Below are positions 27,701 through 40,800 of a stretch of DNA of 64,000 bases, piece by piece. The stretch comes from Trochalopteron elliotii (Eukaryota; Chordata; Aves; Passeriformes; Leiothrichidae), in the NCBI GenBank assembly GCA_024734555.1, contig JANPWX010000080.1:3849419-3913418 (forward strand), in the 5' to 3' direction. Below the pieces are notes generated by a model. The model worked only from the letters and a program-made list of their open reading frames with translations, had not been told where the DNA came from and did no database searches. How positions within the stretch are numbered: position 1 is the stretch's first letter; the number at the start of each line of letters is the position of its first letter. The translations under genes were made by a program, and so were the position numbers.

Positions 27701-29806
27701 AAATAGGCCTCACTTCAGTCTCAAAAACTGTTGGTACTGCTTTTATGTACAGGCTTCCTTTGTGCGCACCTAATGGGTATGAATTGTTGGGTTTGAAATC
27801 TTACATAGTAAAAAGTGGCATGCAGAGATATTCCAAAACAGTTCTAAAACATCTATTACCTTTCAGTGCATTTCCACTTTTGGGGAGGCTTAGAGCTACA
27901 CACAAGAATTCCCAGCGTGAGAAGTGTAGATCTCTAGGAAGATAAAATTACTGAAAGACAACTGGGGCCCTGTCTATGCTGCAACTGCTTCATTGCACCA
28001 AGTGAAGTTTTGAATTGCCTTGTTGAAAAAATTCAGCTTTAAACATTGCATGCTGACATTCTGTGGTTAAGCAAGTGGATGATGAAGAAGCAGTAACTTT
28101 TAGTGTGAAAATAAAAAATAAAATCAGTAATGCTTTCAGATGACATGCTGAATTCCATCACTCTGAAAAGCTTAAATTTAAAACTTCTCAAAACAGTTGA
28201 AATTTTCCAACTCTTATTTTAGAAAATTTTATATCATCGATACATATTTAATTAGGGATTAGGAAGCCATTAGAGCAAGAATTAGGAAACAATCTAAACC
28301 CCGTTTCTGGAATGTAGGAGTTGTGAGATCTACAGATTTAAGTGAAATATTTACTTTTGTTTTTAATCTCCGCATGCTATATAACTTATTTCTGAAGTCA
28401 AAAACTTATCCTTATGGCAATTAAATGTAGGAATCTCCATGTTGAAACAAATAATTGAAAAATGAATTAATTCTTTCTGAATGCAGGGTGGAACATAGGT
28501 TACTTTTGCTATAATAGACTATATAATATGCCAGATGTGAACATCTTAAAGTATCTTCATGATGCACTCAGTGTATATATGACAAATGCAAAGAGTGTAT
28601 AGGTTATTGGTATTTTAGCAAAAACCTCTGAATTCAGGAAATGTTGAGAAGAAACCTGTGAAACTGAGGTAAACACTGCCTTGCTTTCCTAGATGAAAAA
28701 GATCAATAATCAAGTTCTGAAAAAAAAAACCCAGAGTCTCTCAACTACATTGAAGACTTTTGGAATTTAGGAAACCTCTGGAGTAAGCACTGTGTCCTTT
28801 AAGTAATTTACTTTCTCTACAGTACTCCATTTTGATCTCATGCTTTTTTTTAAAGCTCTGTCTGATTGACACTGAATACCCTGTGTTTATGTTGGCTTGG
28901 CATGGTGTTGAATGCATGATACATCTCATTTCCCAATCGCTCTTGGCAAAATGTACGTTTTGAAGTCACATATCAGTCTTCTACATGACAACACAAAAAT
29001 TAGGAATATTCTTTTCTTGTGTACCCGCTCAGAGAAGGGAGCAGACACATGAAGCTCTTGCTAATAGGCCAACCATAACACATAGTGAGACTCAAAGCAA
29101 TGTCTGGCTACCTAATTAACCTCTCTTCACTATCCAAATTTGAAGCAAAAATAAAATTAACAAATGTTTTAGGTCAGGTAAGCCTTATTAGTCTTTTAGT
29201 ATAGGTCAGGTACAGCTGGCTAATTGTGAGAAATGCACTTTAATTGCTGTCAATCTAGTTAAATAGCTGTGTGATAAACCAACTTTTCTTTTATTACACT
29301 TCCATGCTTTAATGCCAGGCTATTTAAGCACCAGTTCCCATCATTGGCCCTTGTATAATGAGACATTTCTGTTTCTGGATTAATTTAAGATTTTAAAAAG
29401 AAGCAGAGTGGTAATGAAAAGTTTACTGGCAATAATCATATTATTAGAGCAAATTCTATTTCTGGTCAATATATGCTGTAAAGTGAAGCTTTACAACCCC
29501 TTTCTGTTTTTGGTGGCAGGCCCCAGTTTCAGATAGAAGGAACACTCGGTGATCTAACCTGCAAGTACTAAAGAGTGCTTCAAACCAGGTAGACATGGAA
29601 GTGCTGTTTTTTTCTGTCCACATTGTCACTGGAAAGACAAAGGAGTAGCTGCAAGTGCCATTGGAGCCAAAGTGAGGACCAGTTTTAGGAGATGCAAGAA
29701 CTGCCCACCATTGCAAGTAGCACCCCAAATAGCTTCACCCAAAACCTGCCAGGGTGTGGAAATAGGTAATTGGGAGGTGGGTTAAGAGGGGTTAAACAGA
29801 CACATG

Positions 29807-29849
29807 TTGATCTGATAAACAGATGAACAGATACATTTGATCTGATAAA
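29807..29849. repeat. 30-bp period duplication carrying GATA-type motifs
   Basis: TTGATCTGATAAA occurs at 29807-29819 and 29837-29849. The bases between contain ACAGATGAACAGATAC, so the block holds several GATA or GATG hexamers in about 45 bp. Regulatory use is inference. Confidence 0.7.
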
Positions 29850-30173
29850 GGAGACCAAGAGCAGTAACTGAAATCAAGGACCTGGTATGGGCTGAGAGAT
29901 TCTTGCGGCCAGCAGGTTTTGTTTCTTAAGTGTTACAGCTGTTTACTGTTAGCTTTCACATTATGTTTGGCATTTGGTATGATTTTCCCCTGTGTAGGAG
30001 CCTCATCCTGTCTTTATAGTTACAAAGAAAGCTAGAAATTCGATAATTAGGTTTTAAATCCCATCTGTTTTTTCACATCCCAACCTAGATGTGTCACTTC
30101 CTCAGCTAAAGGTGCCGTCAAGCTCTCCTACTGCATCCATAAACAGGTACAGCTAATGTAACAGCAATCTATT

Positions 30174-30207
30174 TATATACATGCATACATACATATATAT
30201 ATGCATG
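30174..30207. repeat. (CATA)n/(TA)n microsatellite
   Basis: An alternating TATACATGCATACATACATATATATATGCATG-type tract of short CATA and TA units with flanking GCATG palindromes. Simple sequence, probably length-variable. Confidence 0.85.
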
Positions 30208-31722
30208 TCAGGGCTCAGGCAAAGATTTTAGCATGCTTTGTTTTGGCCTTGGCATCTTCATCAAGCCTGACAACAGAATTGCTATCTGAAGCCACTTTTA
30301 GTACATATCTTTTTTAATCTTTTCATAATAGAAGGGATAAAGACTGACAAAAGCATGTGACAGACTGTGTGAAATTAATAGATAATTTTGTGATTTGGAT
30401 ACAAATCAGCAAATTGGTCAATACTGTGATATTGTTTACTTTCTTGGTGCATATCTGTATGCCTGTAGGGTGACTGTTGAGTACTGACTTTTTAATCTGC
30501 TGTGAGTTTGCTGCCTGTAGGGAGCCATTGCTATTTTGTGTTCAATTCAGGTACAGCCTGCCCTTGCTGAAGACAGGCCCTTCATTTCTCTGTTTAGTTT
30601 TGCTTTGTTCCCTTAGTCTTAAATATGGAAATATGTATTTTAATTTGAGGCAAGCATAATACTTGAATAGTTTAGTACCTATGTAAACATTTTATTGCTA
30701 ACAAAAAGAACTTCATACTTCTGCAAAGGTAAGATGTTAAATGTGGATACAGAACTATTTTTCTTTTTCATGCATGTACCTTACTGAGAAAGATTTTCCT
30801 CTTTCGGTGCTATTTTGACTACTACATATGCAAAAATCCCTTACAGCAAATAAGCTCCTTATGAGTTATATTTTATCTCAGCAAAGAGAACAATAATCTA
30901 CCAGTTTTATTGGGAAAATTTTGTGGTTGTTTAGGATCAATTAAAAGTATCTTGTGGTTTTTATCTTTCTTATGAGCTAATAATGTATTTTTAGTAACTT
31001 ACATTATCAGGTATTGACCATAGCTAGAGTAGTCATTGGTCAACTATATATAAACATTGAGATTGCTGTTAAAAATTTTTTTCCCCGTGAAATTTGAAAA
31101 GCAAATAAAGCTATGTAATTAAGATAGATGAAATGAGGCACTGTTCAGACACTTTACTCCTATTCTAGCATCATACACATGATACTTATCTCAGTAAATA
31201 TTTCAAAGTGAAGCTTAAACTTCTTATAAGGAAGATAAGTTAAACATGTGCTTTGAAGGATATTGAAGTCTTAGTTTGTTTAAGATTTATCCCAATTCTA
31301 AAGTAGAATATGTTTCCCATTATTAGGTAATGGTAAAATGCATATTTTTTCTTAGACTTGGTATTTTGTCCCTTGTTGCCTACCATATCACTTTTTATTT
31401 TTTTAAATATGTTAGATATAAAGTTATTTCTTTACAGTTCTATTCCTCCCAAGTGAATGTAATGCTCTGCAGAACTGGGTTCATTGTCATTGTCAGGCTC
31501 TAATTTGATCACATAATAAATTCATTTATCCCTACAGTTGGTAAAATAAAACAAATTTAGAAAGACATTTTAGCCTGGAATATTCTATTAAACTTGACTC
31601 CTGGTTTTATTACTTAAAAATATCTTTCAAGCAGACAGTTAAAAATAAAGTCATTCTTTTTGTTTTCATTTAGAATTAAAAATATGTATTCTGTTTCTGA
31701 GTGGAATCTTCAGCAGCTCACA

Positions 31723-31784
31723 GTGATAGGCTAATACTCTGGGGCAGATAATAGCGATAGGCTAACACTCTGGGACAGATAATA
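31723..31784. repeat. 31-bp tandem duplication, two copies
   Basis: Copy 1 is 31723-31753 and copy 2 is 31754-31784. Both share the core GATAGGCTAA.ACTCTGGG and the end CAGATAATA, with 28 of 31 positions identical (transitions at three sites). The clean unit boundary and few differences point to a fairly recent local duplication. Confidence 0.93.
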
Positions 31785-34700
31785 TACTTGAAAATGTCAA
31801 CCATAATGGAAAAAAGAAAACTCAAAAAAGAAAAAGTTGACCAGAGCTGCTCTGAGGGGTCTTTTCCTCTCCAAGTTCTTCTACAGCAGCTAGACCTGAG
31901 GGAGGAGCACCACGCTGCTCTCTGGGGTCTGTTCTGTCACTGAGCTGCCATTCATTGGTCATAAACCTCCATGTAAACAGCGTGATGTCATTTCTTTTTG
32001 CCAGCCTAAGATAACAGTTTTTTATTACTGGAACTCTGCTGGAATGCTTTCTTTCCTTCTTCCTTAACAGTCTGAAATGTTGCAGGATCTAGTTTAAAAC
32101 TTATTAAAGTTTTGCAGCAGGAGATACCACCTGAGTCTCCCTGATTTTTCTGGCAAAACCATTCTCACTCAGCTGATCAGAAGGTTTAAAAATATATATT
32201 TTTTCCCTTCTCTCATTGCTTGTCAATCAGAGGCAAAAGGGATTAGTAAACAGCAATTTCTGCCATCAAAATTGTAATTTGAAACTCACACTGGTTGCTA
32301 AAGTAAGTTTTCAAATCTAGGTTGTAAGTTGTAGCAAGTTTCTTGAAAATTAAACCTGCAGTACTACAGAAAAATATTTCAAAACACTGTTACAAACTTC
32401 TCTAACTTTGCAGTAAATGCCTTAATTATCTGTTGTCAGTAGAAAGTCAGTCTGCATTACACTAAATAACTGATTCCTTGGTCCAGCTGGACTCTCTTCT
32501 GTTAGTGAAAAGGTAGCTTGCCAGACAGTTTGACAAGTGAGAAGTCTTGGGATGCTGCTCTTTCTTATGCATGTGACTGTATTTGTGTAACAGTGGCCTG
32601 TGTCATACCCTGTGTGCCTTTGAAACAAAGCCACTCTTCTTTTCAAAAGGAATCACGAGAGGTCAATTCTCACAAAGGCCAATTCATCTATAATCCAAAT
32701 GTGTGCTTAGTTGACCATAGACAGGTTATAATGTCTAAAATCTTGGCCACAATGTGACATTTCAGCGATGTGTCTCTTGAGGACAGGTCATCAATCCACT
32801 GACCTGAACTGAAACTACAATTTTGGGTTCAGACATGAAGTTAATCTCTAACAGTTGTTTTGGAGAATAAAGGATAATATCTGCTTTGATTGGTGATAGT
32901 TGGAAAATTTAAGTAAAAATTGACACTATGAGGAATGTTGTTTACCCAAGAAAATATTGAAACAGAATTGTTTAAGTACCATGCAACGCTTGCCCATCTT
33001 CTTACTAATACAACTGTCTGAATAGTATTAATCAAATATTACTTTTAAAATTCTTCGACATTTCACAAACCATGTAAAGCAAGCATTGTGAAATAAAAAT
33101 TATATTGCACAAATACTTTATTGTTCATCACAGAACTTTATGTGGTTTAATGTTTAATTTTTTTCAGATAACATGGTTTTACTTTTAACAAAACTTGGCT
33201 GCGTGTGAGGTCTTTCAGATTTTGAGGGTATCTCTTTAGATTTAACTTTACTCATTTGTCCAGTTGCAAACCAATGAAGACAACAGAGTATTGCAATTGA
33301 TCATTTAGATCTATGTTTAAGGATTTCATTTAAATTAAATAGTCTTTCCTCAATACAGACCATTCTTATGTCTCTTATATGGGCAGGTGCAGAAGATGTA
33401 TAATTGTTTCATTGGTGTAGGCATTGACATAATGTAATTTTTGTTTTCTTTTAAATTCTTGTTATCTATAATTAGTGAGGCCATAAAAAGTTGTTCAAAA
33501 TATCAGAAGGATGAAGTCAACAGTCCACTAACTTGAAAGCTAGTGCCTGGATTGATCATAGGGTATATTATCAATTAGCAGGGAGAGGTTTTAAAATGTA
33601 TGATTAAGCTTACTGAACTTTGTGTTTGCAAATGTAAAATCTTTTCCTACCTTCCATGCACACACACTTGAATAGGCTTATCTGATGTCCTTTATCCCTT
33701 CCAAACCAAAGCTTTGAATTCACTTGCCAGGCAAGTGTTGGAGTGTATTCAGAAAATTGAAAGTAAATTTTGGTCTACAGAAAATACTGTAATTTTTGAT
33801 TCCTCCTTATAGGAAAGCTATTGCACTAAACTGGACATAGGTTAGGAGCTGCCACTCTGTAACTGCTGTAAAAGTAATGGAAGAATGTTTGACTAACCTT
33901 GCTTGCATGCAGAACTATAGTGCATATGTGAAATAACTAAAATTTGTTGTAGATACAGTAACTTATATAATTAGTAATCCTTGCACACAAATACAGTAAT
34001 GTTCAGTAGGTTCACCACTATCATCAAGTTAGGGAAACAGCATGCTTCTAGGGAGTTTTACAGTATGTGCACATAACCTGCTTTTCTGTTAATTTGGGAC
34101 AGGAAAGGTAATCAGAATTCAAATTTGCCAAAACTCACTGTTGGGACTTGCACTTAAAAGCCCTAAAACTTCCATACCCCTACACTGTTCTGCCTTTAAA
34201 ATGGTTGGCAAGTTTAATCACCAACTAGAACTGATTTTGCAGCTCAAATGAGACCAACGCATGGCTGCAACTTCTTGTCAGATGTCCCTGTGAGCAAAGC
34301 CTCTGTAGCTCTAAGTTTAACCAGTGGAAAATACCCAAATGTGTCTGAAGTAAATGCCTCCAAGTTGTGCTTTCCTAAGCACACATAATTCAAATAGTTC
34401 AATTGTAAATAAACAGACATGGTTAGCTCAGTTCCTCAGTCTGTGCAATATGTGGCAATAACAAAATTATCGGACGTGCTGATCTCATTATAGCAACAAA
34501 GTAGATTTCCCATAACATCTTGTTCCGTGCTTGTTTACTGTATTTCCCATTCTTTTAAGAGGCTGGAGCTCATTGAAAATGGTACAGCCTTCCAGGAAAG
34601 TCCATCTTACTTGAGATATGATAAACTTTGTTAGCTTTAGACTATTTGAGGTCATTATTAATTGTTCCTTGGGTAGTTTACAGAAACAGCTCTAAGGATA

Positions 34701-34818
34701 AACAATAGCATTTTCAAGTAGCTTTTATCAGTTGGCTTTTCTAACATGCTTTTTCATCCTTTTCCCCCAAACAAACAAAAGAGAATAGTATTTGGACAAG
34801 CCCTGACAAATCAATAAC

Positions 34819-34853
34819 TTAGTGCAGTTAGTTACACTTATTTAGTGCAGTTA
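34819..34853. repeat. 12-bp direct repeat, 23-bp period
   Basis: TTAGTGCAGTTA occurs exactly at 34819-34830 and 34842-34853, separated by an unrelated 11-bp AT-rich spacer. Minor local duplication. Confidence 0.8.
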
Positions 34854-37841
34854 ATATTAAGAACTTGTAGGAGTTTCTTTGTATTTACTTCTTTATTCCC
34901 CCATCAGCCATTAAAGAACATTCTCATTTTCCACATGAAAGCTTCAGGAGCAATTTCACAGCGCAAACCCAACAAACTGAACACCACAAGATTAACTGAC
35001 TATACTACCTTGCATTGCTAGTTTGGCTCTGCCTGTAGGATTTAAATTTGCACAACCCTTCTGAACAAACATAAACTATTTAACTACATCCCAAATGTTT
35101 CATAGAGAAACTCTGTTCAATTTCTTCCATTTCTAGATTGCACATCAAAGTAATTTCTCCTAAATTAAATGTTATTTGGTTGCACTAGAATAATCAGGAC
35201 AGCTTCAGATTTTAATAAAGTTATTTTAGACTAAAACTATTGAGACAGGTTTAAAAAACCCCAAACCAACTAAGAAGTCTCAAAGCACAGGGAATGGAGG
35301 TAGCATTATGCACACATAATACTATCCAAGTATCCTACATTTTTCAGCCCTGCTAGAGTATAAAGCAGTTTGCAACTTTAATCAGATGGTCAAGATAAAT
35401 AGAAAATATATTTTTTCCAGAAACTATTTTTGTATTTAGTACAACTGATCAAAGATAGAAGAGCTACTCAACCTTCATTTTGTGAAATAACAGCCTGACT
35501 CCTTTTCAAAGCACCTGCCCTCATGTTGCTATTTTTTAGTCCTGCTCTTTGTGTGGACCAAATGGGATTAGATACAACAGTATTGCCTGCACTATTTAAA
35601 ATCACATTTAGCTGTTTGCAGAGGACTGGAGGTTTATATCCTCTAATGGCCATTTTATTTGTTTCCAAGTCTTCCATGATTTTACCGATCTCTTCCTTGA
35701 ACTGTGTGTTTTTCTAATCTGCATACCAAGGCTTCTTTTTCTAACTATTGTGACTTTGAACATTGCATTAGTATTTTTTGTTTGTTTCTGTTGCACTACT
35801 TTGATATTGGCAGGATTCTGTTCAAAAGAATGCTATGAAGCCTTCATTAGGGGAATGTGATACCCAGGTCCTGGGAATTCAGCCAGGAGGAGTCAATTGG
35901 TGATGTATTCAAATGGGGAAAATGTAATGCAATACATTCTTTGAATTTACTTACACCACAGCAGACTGCTGAGACATAGAGAGAGCCTGGGCTTAGACTT
36001 GGTGGTTGTGTTCAGTAAATTCTTGCTTAAGACCTGAATGTTGTTTGTATTAGGTTGGACTCCCAAGGGTGATAAACCATGCTGTATTGTGGCTTCTAGG
36101 CAAGGCTTTCAAATTTTTCTATACGTCCATGTAATGGTAGTAGGGCAGGGGTGAGACCAGGGAACAATGTGGGTCATGTGGGCATGATAGGTATAAGGAG
36201 ACAATGCTCCACTTTGCTCAGCTGGCAGGAGCAGAATGTGTTGAAAAAGTCAGTGTTTGACTTACAAGACATCCCTGCGTATGCAGAGGAGTAAAATGTG
36301 TTGAAAGGCCAATTCTTAATAAAGCATATTGCCAGAAACTTAATGGTTATCCTATATAATTCAATATTCATATTTCAATGAATTACGTCTAAATGACATC
36401 TTAGAAAGGATATAGTTTAATCAAAGGATCAAGAAGTAATAATCCTACAGCAATGTTTTAACTGACTAAACAGCTTGATGTAGTAAACTTATTAGTAACC
36501 CGATAAGTATGTAGGTAACTAATTGTAGGTACTTAATTATGAAATGTAAACATTAACATTTGTCTCACAGTTATCTTTTAAACTGAAGGGATTTCTCTCA
36601 TAAACATGGGACTGAGTGGAAAGGAAAAAACACTCTATAATCCACTATCTGTATTTGTGTATACTTTTATCTCATTTAATCTTGTACTAAACACAGATAC
36701 TGCTTATGCTGAAACCTTTCTTCAAAAGCTGTGGCAAATACATATCAAAGGTATCCACTTTTTCTAGGCACTCTTTTGTCTGTTTTTGCAGTCCACTTGT
36801 ATCTGGGATGCTCCTGATTGTACCCTCTGCTTCAACACAGCTGGCTGTTGGTTAGGAAGAAAGTGTGTGGGTATTTTATTTTATTTCAGATGTGATTTTT
36901 TTCTTATCTAATGAAACTGGGTACATGCAGAAACCATGACAATGAAAGACTGTATATTATCAGTTTGAGCCTGTTACATGTGATTATTCCTGACAGTGTT
37001 AGCTTCCTCTGTCATTTTCCACGGTATTCAGTGCCTCCAAACATCTCAATTCCTATCCACAGGTATTTCAGGTTCTGGTTTGGTTTTAAAAAACAAGCAG
37101 GAATATTCTTAAAGAAAATTTCTCAAATAACGAACTTGTTTGACTCTACTTTATCACTTACATGTTGTGCTTTCTACTCTTGATGGCTCAGCTGCATCTC
37201 TGAAATTTATCCTGTTATTAGAATTGCTTTTCTGGCATCTGGAGAGAACATTGACATAGTGCAATGGATTCAGGTTCTTAGTGGAAATATGTATATGTTT
37301 GTTTTAATGTTGGTACTGGTTGTTAAATAATGTTGTTTGAGTTTTACACTCAACTATATCATTCAAGACTCTTTACTAAAGTCTTACACTAATACCATCT
37401 GTATTTGTCTAGATAGATATCTAGAATAGCTGCATTTGGATAATTAAGCATCATAATACTACAAAACACAGTATGTTGGGTCACCTTGCATTGGTGTTTC
37501 TAAGAAGCAAGTCAATAGAGAGAGTGCTTTCAGGAGAGTGGACTGTGCTGTTTTTTTCCCACAGGAGATGTGATTCAAAAGTTCTTAGAGAACTTTAGTC
37601 TTCTGTGTTAGAGAAATGGAAGAGCAGTTGATCATTAGAGATGTTATCCAAAGTTCCTAAAGCACAGCCATAAAAGTTTTAGTATGGTAGTTCTGTATAA
37701 TGCTGATTCATTAAATAATGCCTAATGAAAGGTTAAAAAGGTTGATGCTGTGGGAATGAAAATGGAAAAAGCATAAACTAGATATTAGTGCTATGTAGCA
37801 GTGTACATAATTCTGTGCTGTAGTGAAAATGTGAATATCAA

Positions 37842-37861
37842 GGGAGAGGGAGGAGGGAGGG
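37842..37861 (+). other. Canonical G-quadruplex motif
   Basis: Four GGG runs with loops AGA, AGGA and A (37842-37861) satisfy the G3+N1-7 pattern on the plus strand. It stands out in an otherwise AT-rich neighbourhood. No gene start is visible beside it. Confidence 0.8.
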
Positions 37862-40800
37862 CATGTAATGAACATCTGAATCAGAACCATAATTTTTGTT
37901 TTGAGAAACCATGGAGTCTATGAAGAAACATCTGTAATTTTCTGTAGGCTTACAAACTGCTGGCTAGTTGCATCTTTAATGGAAATATCTGACCTACCTG
38001 TCAAAAGTATTGCATCCTGAAAAGGCTCCCTATGCCCACACTTAAAGCACGGGGATGAGAAATTCAACTACGAAACCCAAATATAGACCATACAAATAAA
38101 TGCCATAGTGTCTGAGTTCTACTGATGTATCATTTAGCAGGGAAGCAGATCTACTTTCCAGGGAGATGCAGCAACATGTGAATGTTCAATTCTGATGTAG
38201 CTTGCCAAGAATGTAAATATTTTTATATGGTGATATACAATATTAGATCATTCCCTGGATTCTTTCCCCAAACATTTTGCACAAAAAATACACAATTTTC
38301 AGGCACTCATACTGAGATAATGCCATGTTTCAAGTACTGGCACTGAAGGGAGATATAACAAAATATTTTGTACTAAGAAGTGTCATGTGTTGAAATGACC
38401 ACTGACATGTAAGTGAGACATACCCAATTCCTTTATATCTTTTTTTCTTAAAGCACTATACTCACAAGTTCCTTCCTCTTGAGAAATTAAGTGTTCAAAT
38501 TCTGATGCATTGTCATATACCTCTCCAAGTGTTTTGTGGTTTTTCAAGGATGTATTGTAAAACATTGAACCATGGGTGCACTGCCTGATTCTCAGGGGAT
38601 GGGAAAGTATTGTTGCTGGGCTTCTACCATTATAAATGCAGTGTAAAAAACACATTGTGAATAAAGCAGTGAAGGCAACTAAGCTTAAAGGTGAGATAAG
38701 GGGATATAATCAGTTTAATAAATCATTGTATTGCCTTATACTTTGCATTATGTAAATGCAAAATAATCACAATGTGTAGGAGTCATGACCCTTCAGAATA
38801 ATCTTAGTGTCATGACTTCTGCAGATGTGTGTCCCTGATGCATGGAACTGTAAATATCTAAGAAGTTATACAAAAGCTAGAGGAAAACGGGCATCACTGT
38901 GAATAGAGAGACAGAGTTAGCAAGTGCTATTTGATCTATGTCCAAGGAAGTGGTGGAATATGCTGTGAATGAGGCTGGGAGGGCACAGGTGTATTGGATG
39001 GGAGGGAAGACCCTTCAGAAGGGCAGAAACAGCCCCCAGACTTCAAAAGGTGAGTCTGGAGCCCTCTCTACAATGGCTGTCTTAACATTATTCTGACTAT
39101 GTTACTATGAACTGTTATCTAAATAGGCACATTTGTCCTTTTTTCTCCCTATTCTTGAAAACATGGGAATGAGAGTGTAATCCACTACTGTCCCTTTAGT
39201 ATAGAATTATATTCTGTGTCCTTGCAGAAGTAGCAGATGGCTACCCAGGAAGCCTTTTGGGACACACTTAATAGAGTTCCATGGAGATGAGTTAGTTACA
39301 TGATGTGATCCCATCTCATTGTTTGCACCACTTCACTTGCACGAGAAGAAGCTAAAAAGCTGTATTAAGTGAAATAAATGTTCCATGTACGGAATGGCTG
39401 TTCATGTCCCAAGGACACTGAAGGACTGAAAAGGAAAGGTCATGTTTGTGATATAGATGGAAGGAGTGACATGCATTTCATTATTCAGATACCGCACAGA
39501 ATATGGAAAAAGTTTAGGCACTACTTCACTATAAGGAACTTGCTTTGAGAAATTTACTGAAAGCGGCTATTTACTGAGGATATCAGTTGCAGCCATCTGG
39601 AACTGAGGGTCAAACAGAGCTGATTATTGCCAGCTCAGAATTGGGATTTTCAATAACTTTGCAGCATTGCTGAACTCCTACTGTTTAACCCTAAATGACA
39701 TTTATTAAGTTTGTGCAGACAGTGGGCTGACAGAGTCACTTCCTCATTATTAAAAGTGCCTTTTTCTAATCTTGCATCATCTCAGAGCTTTATTTAAAAC
39801 TAAAATCAATATTCATGGTGCAGAGGGCTTTCTTGCCCAACTCTTTCATAAATCTCTTAAGTACTTAGTTTTCAAGTACCTTCCTTCAATGCAGACAGCA
39901 AATATAATACATCTTTGAAAAGACAGTCTCAGAGAATTTGCTTCAAGTTCATTAAACTCTAAGAAAGTGCCAAAGTTGTCGTACTGGTTTTTGCGTATTC
40001 CCAAAAGAGTATTTCTGTCTTGTATATTAAAATAGTTGCAGAAAAAAAGCTTTTTTTCTACATTATATGTTAAAATATTAAAAGAACGAAATAAGCAATA
40101 CTTGTTACATTAGTTATCAACCTACCAGTAATTGTACAGTGTAGCTATCAAGTAATTACAGAACTTGTTACTTGAGTAACATAATGGCAATTTCAGCAGT
40201 CAGATGAGAATAAGTGAAAGATTAAGCAAGAATTATTTCAATCATGTGTGCTGTCCAAAGAATGCTCTGTGTCAGATGTGTGCGTTTAAACTCGGCACAA
40301 AATCCTGAAATAATGCCCTCTTGTAAAAAGGCAAACCCAGTGAAATATCCTGTAATATATTTCTATCCTAACATTTTAATGCAAAAGAACCCTGTTTCAG
40401 TTGCAAGTTGTTTTGTAGTTTAATTTTGAGGCTTTCATCCTTTTTTCCTCTTTTCTTTTTTTTAATTATTATTAAAAGCAGCAGTAAGCTAAAGTAAAGC
40501 TCTGTATGCATATGTGTAGAAGTTAGGGGATGAAATTGGTATTATTTTAAATTATATATACTCAGGCTAATTGTTCAAAATAAAATCAAAAATAAAGGAT
40601 GGAATTCCATATAGAGAAAATGAAAATTCTTAGGCCTAGAAATCTCTGTAATGAATCAGTCAAACTAAGTTAGGAGACAGAAAGATTAAAGGACTGTAGT
40701 AAGACCATGCTACAAATGATCAGAACAAGGAATGCTGGGGAAAGAAGACATTGTATAATAAGGAAGGCTTGTATGGATAATAACACTATGATGATCTATA

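Larger units (their letters stand above)
21774..31722. other. AT-rich non-coding stretch, no gene recognised
   Basis: No supported coding region. The interval 22.55-23.1 kb is somewhat more GC-rich and carries an 84-codon frame (22690-22944, plus) without recognisable motif; it may be an eroded repeat. A GC-box-like CCCGCCCCC lies near 24528-24536. The stretch 24.0-24.5 kb and the stretch 29.15-29.4 kb have the mixed, repeat-free texture of conserved non-coding DNA, but this cannot be tested here. The rest is plain. Confidence 0.65.

Noticed and set aside
39045..39055. Perfect splice-donor-like AAAAG|GTGAGT
   Set aside because: No acceptor-bounded open exon upstream that I can support. Such hexamers are frequent by chance and this one lies in a 7-bp hairpin.
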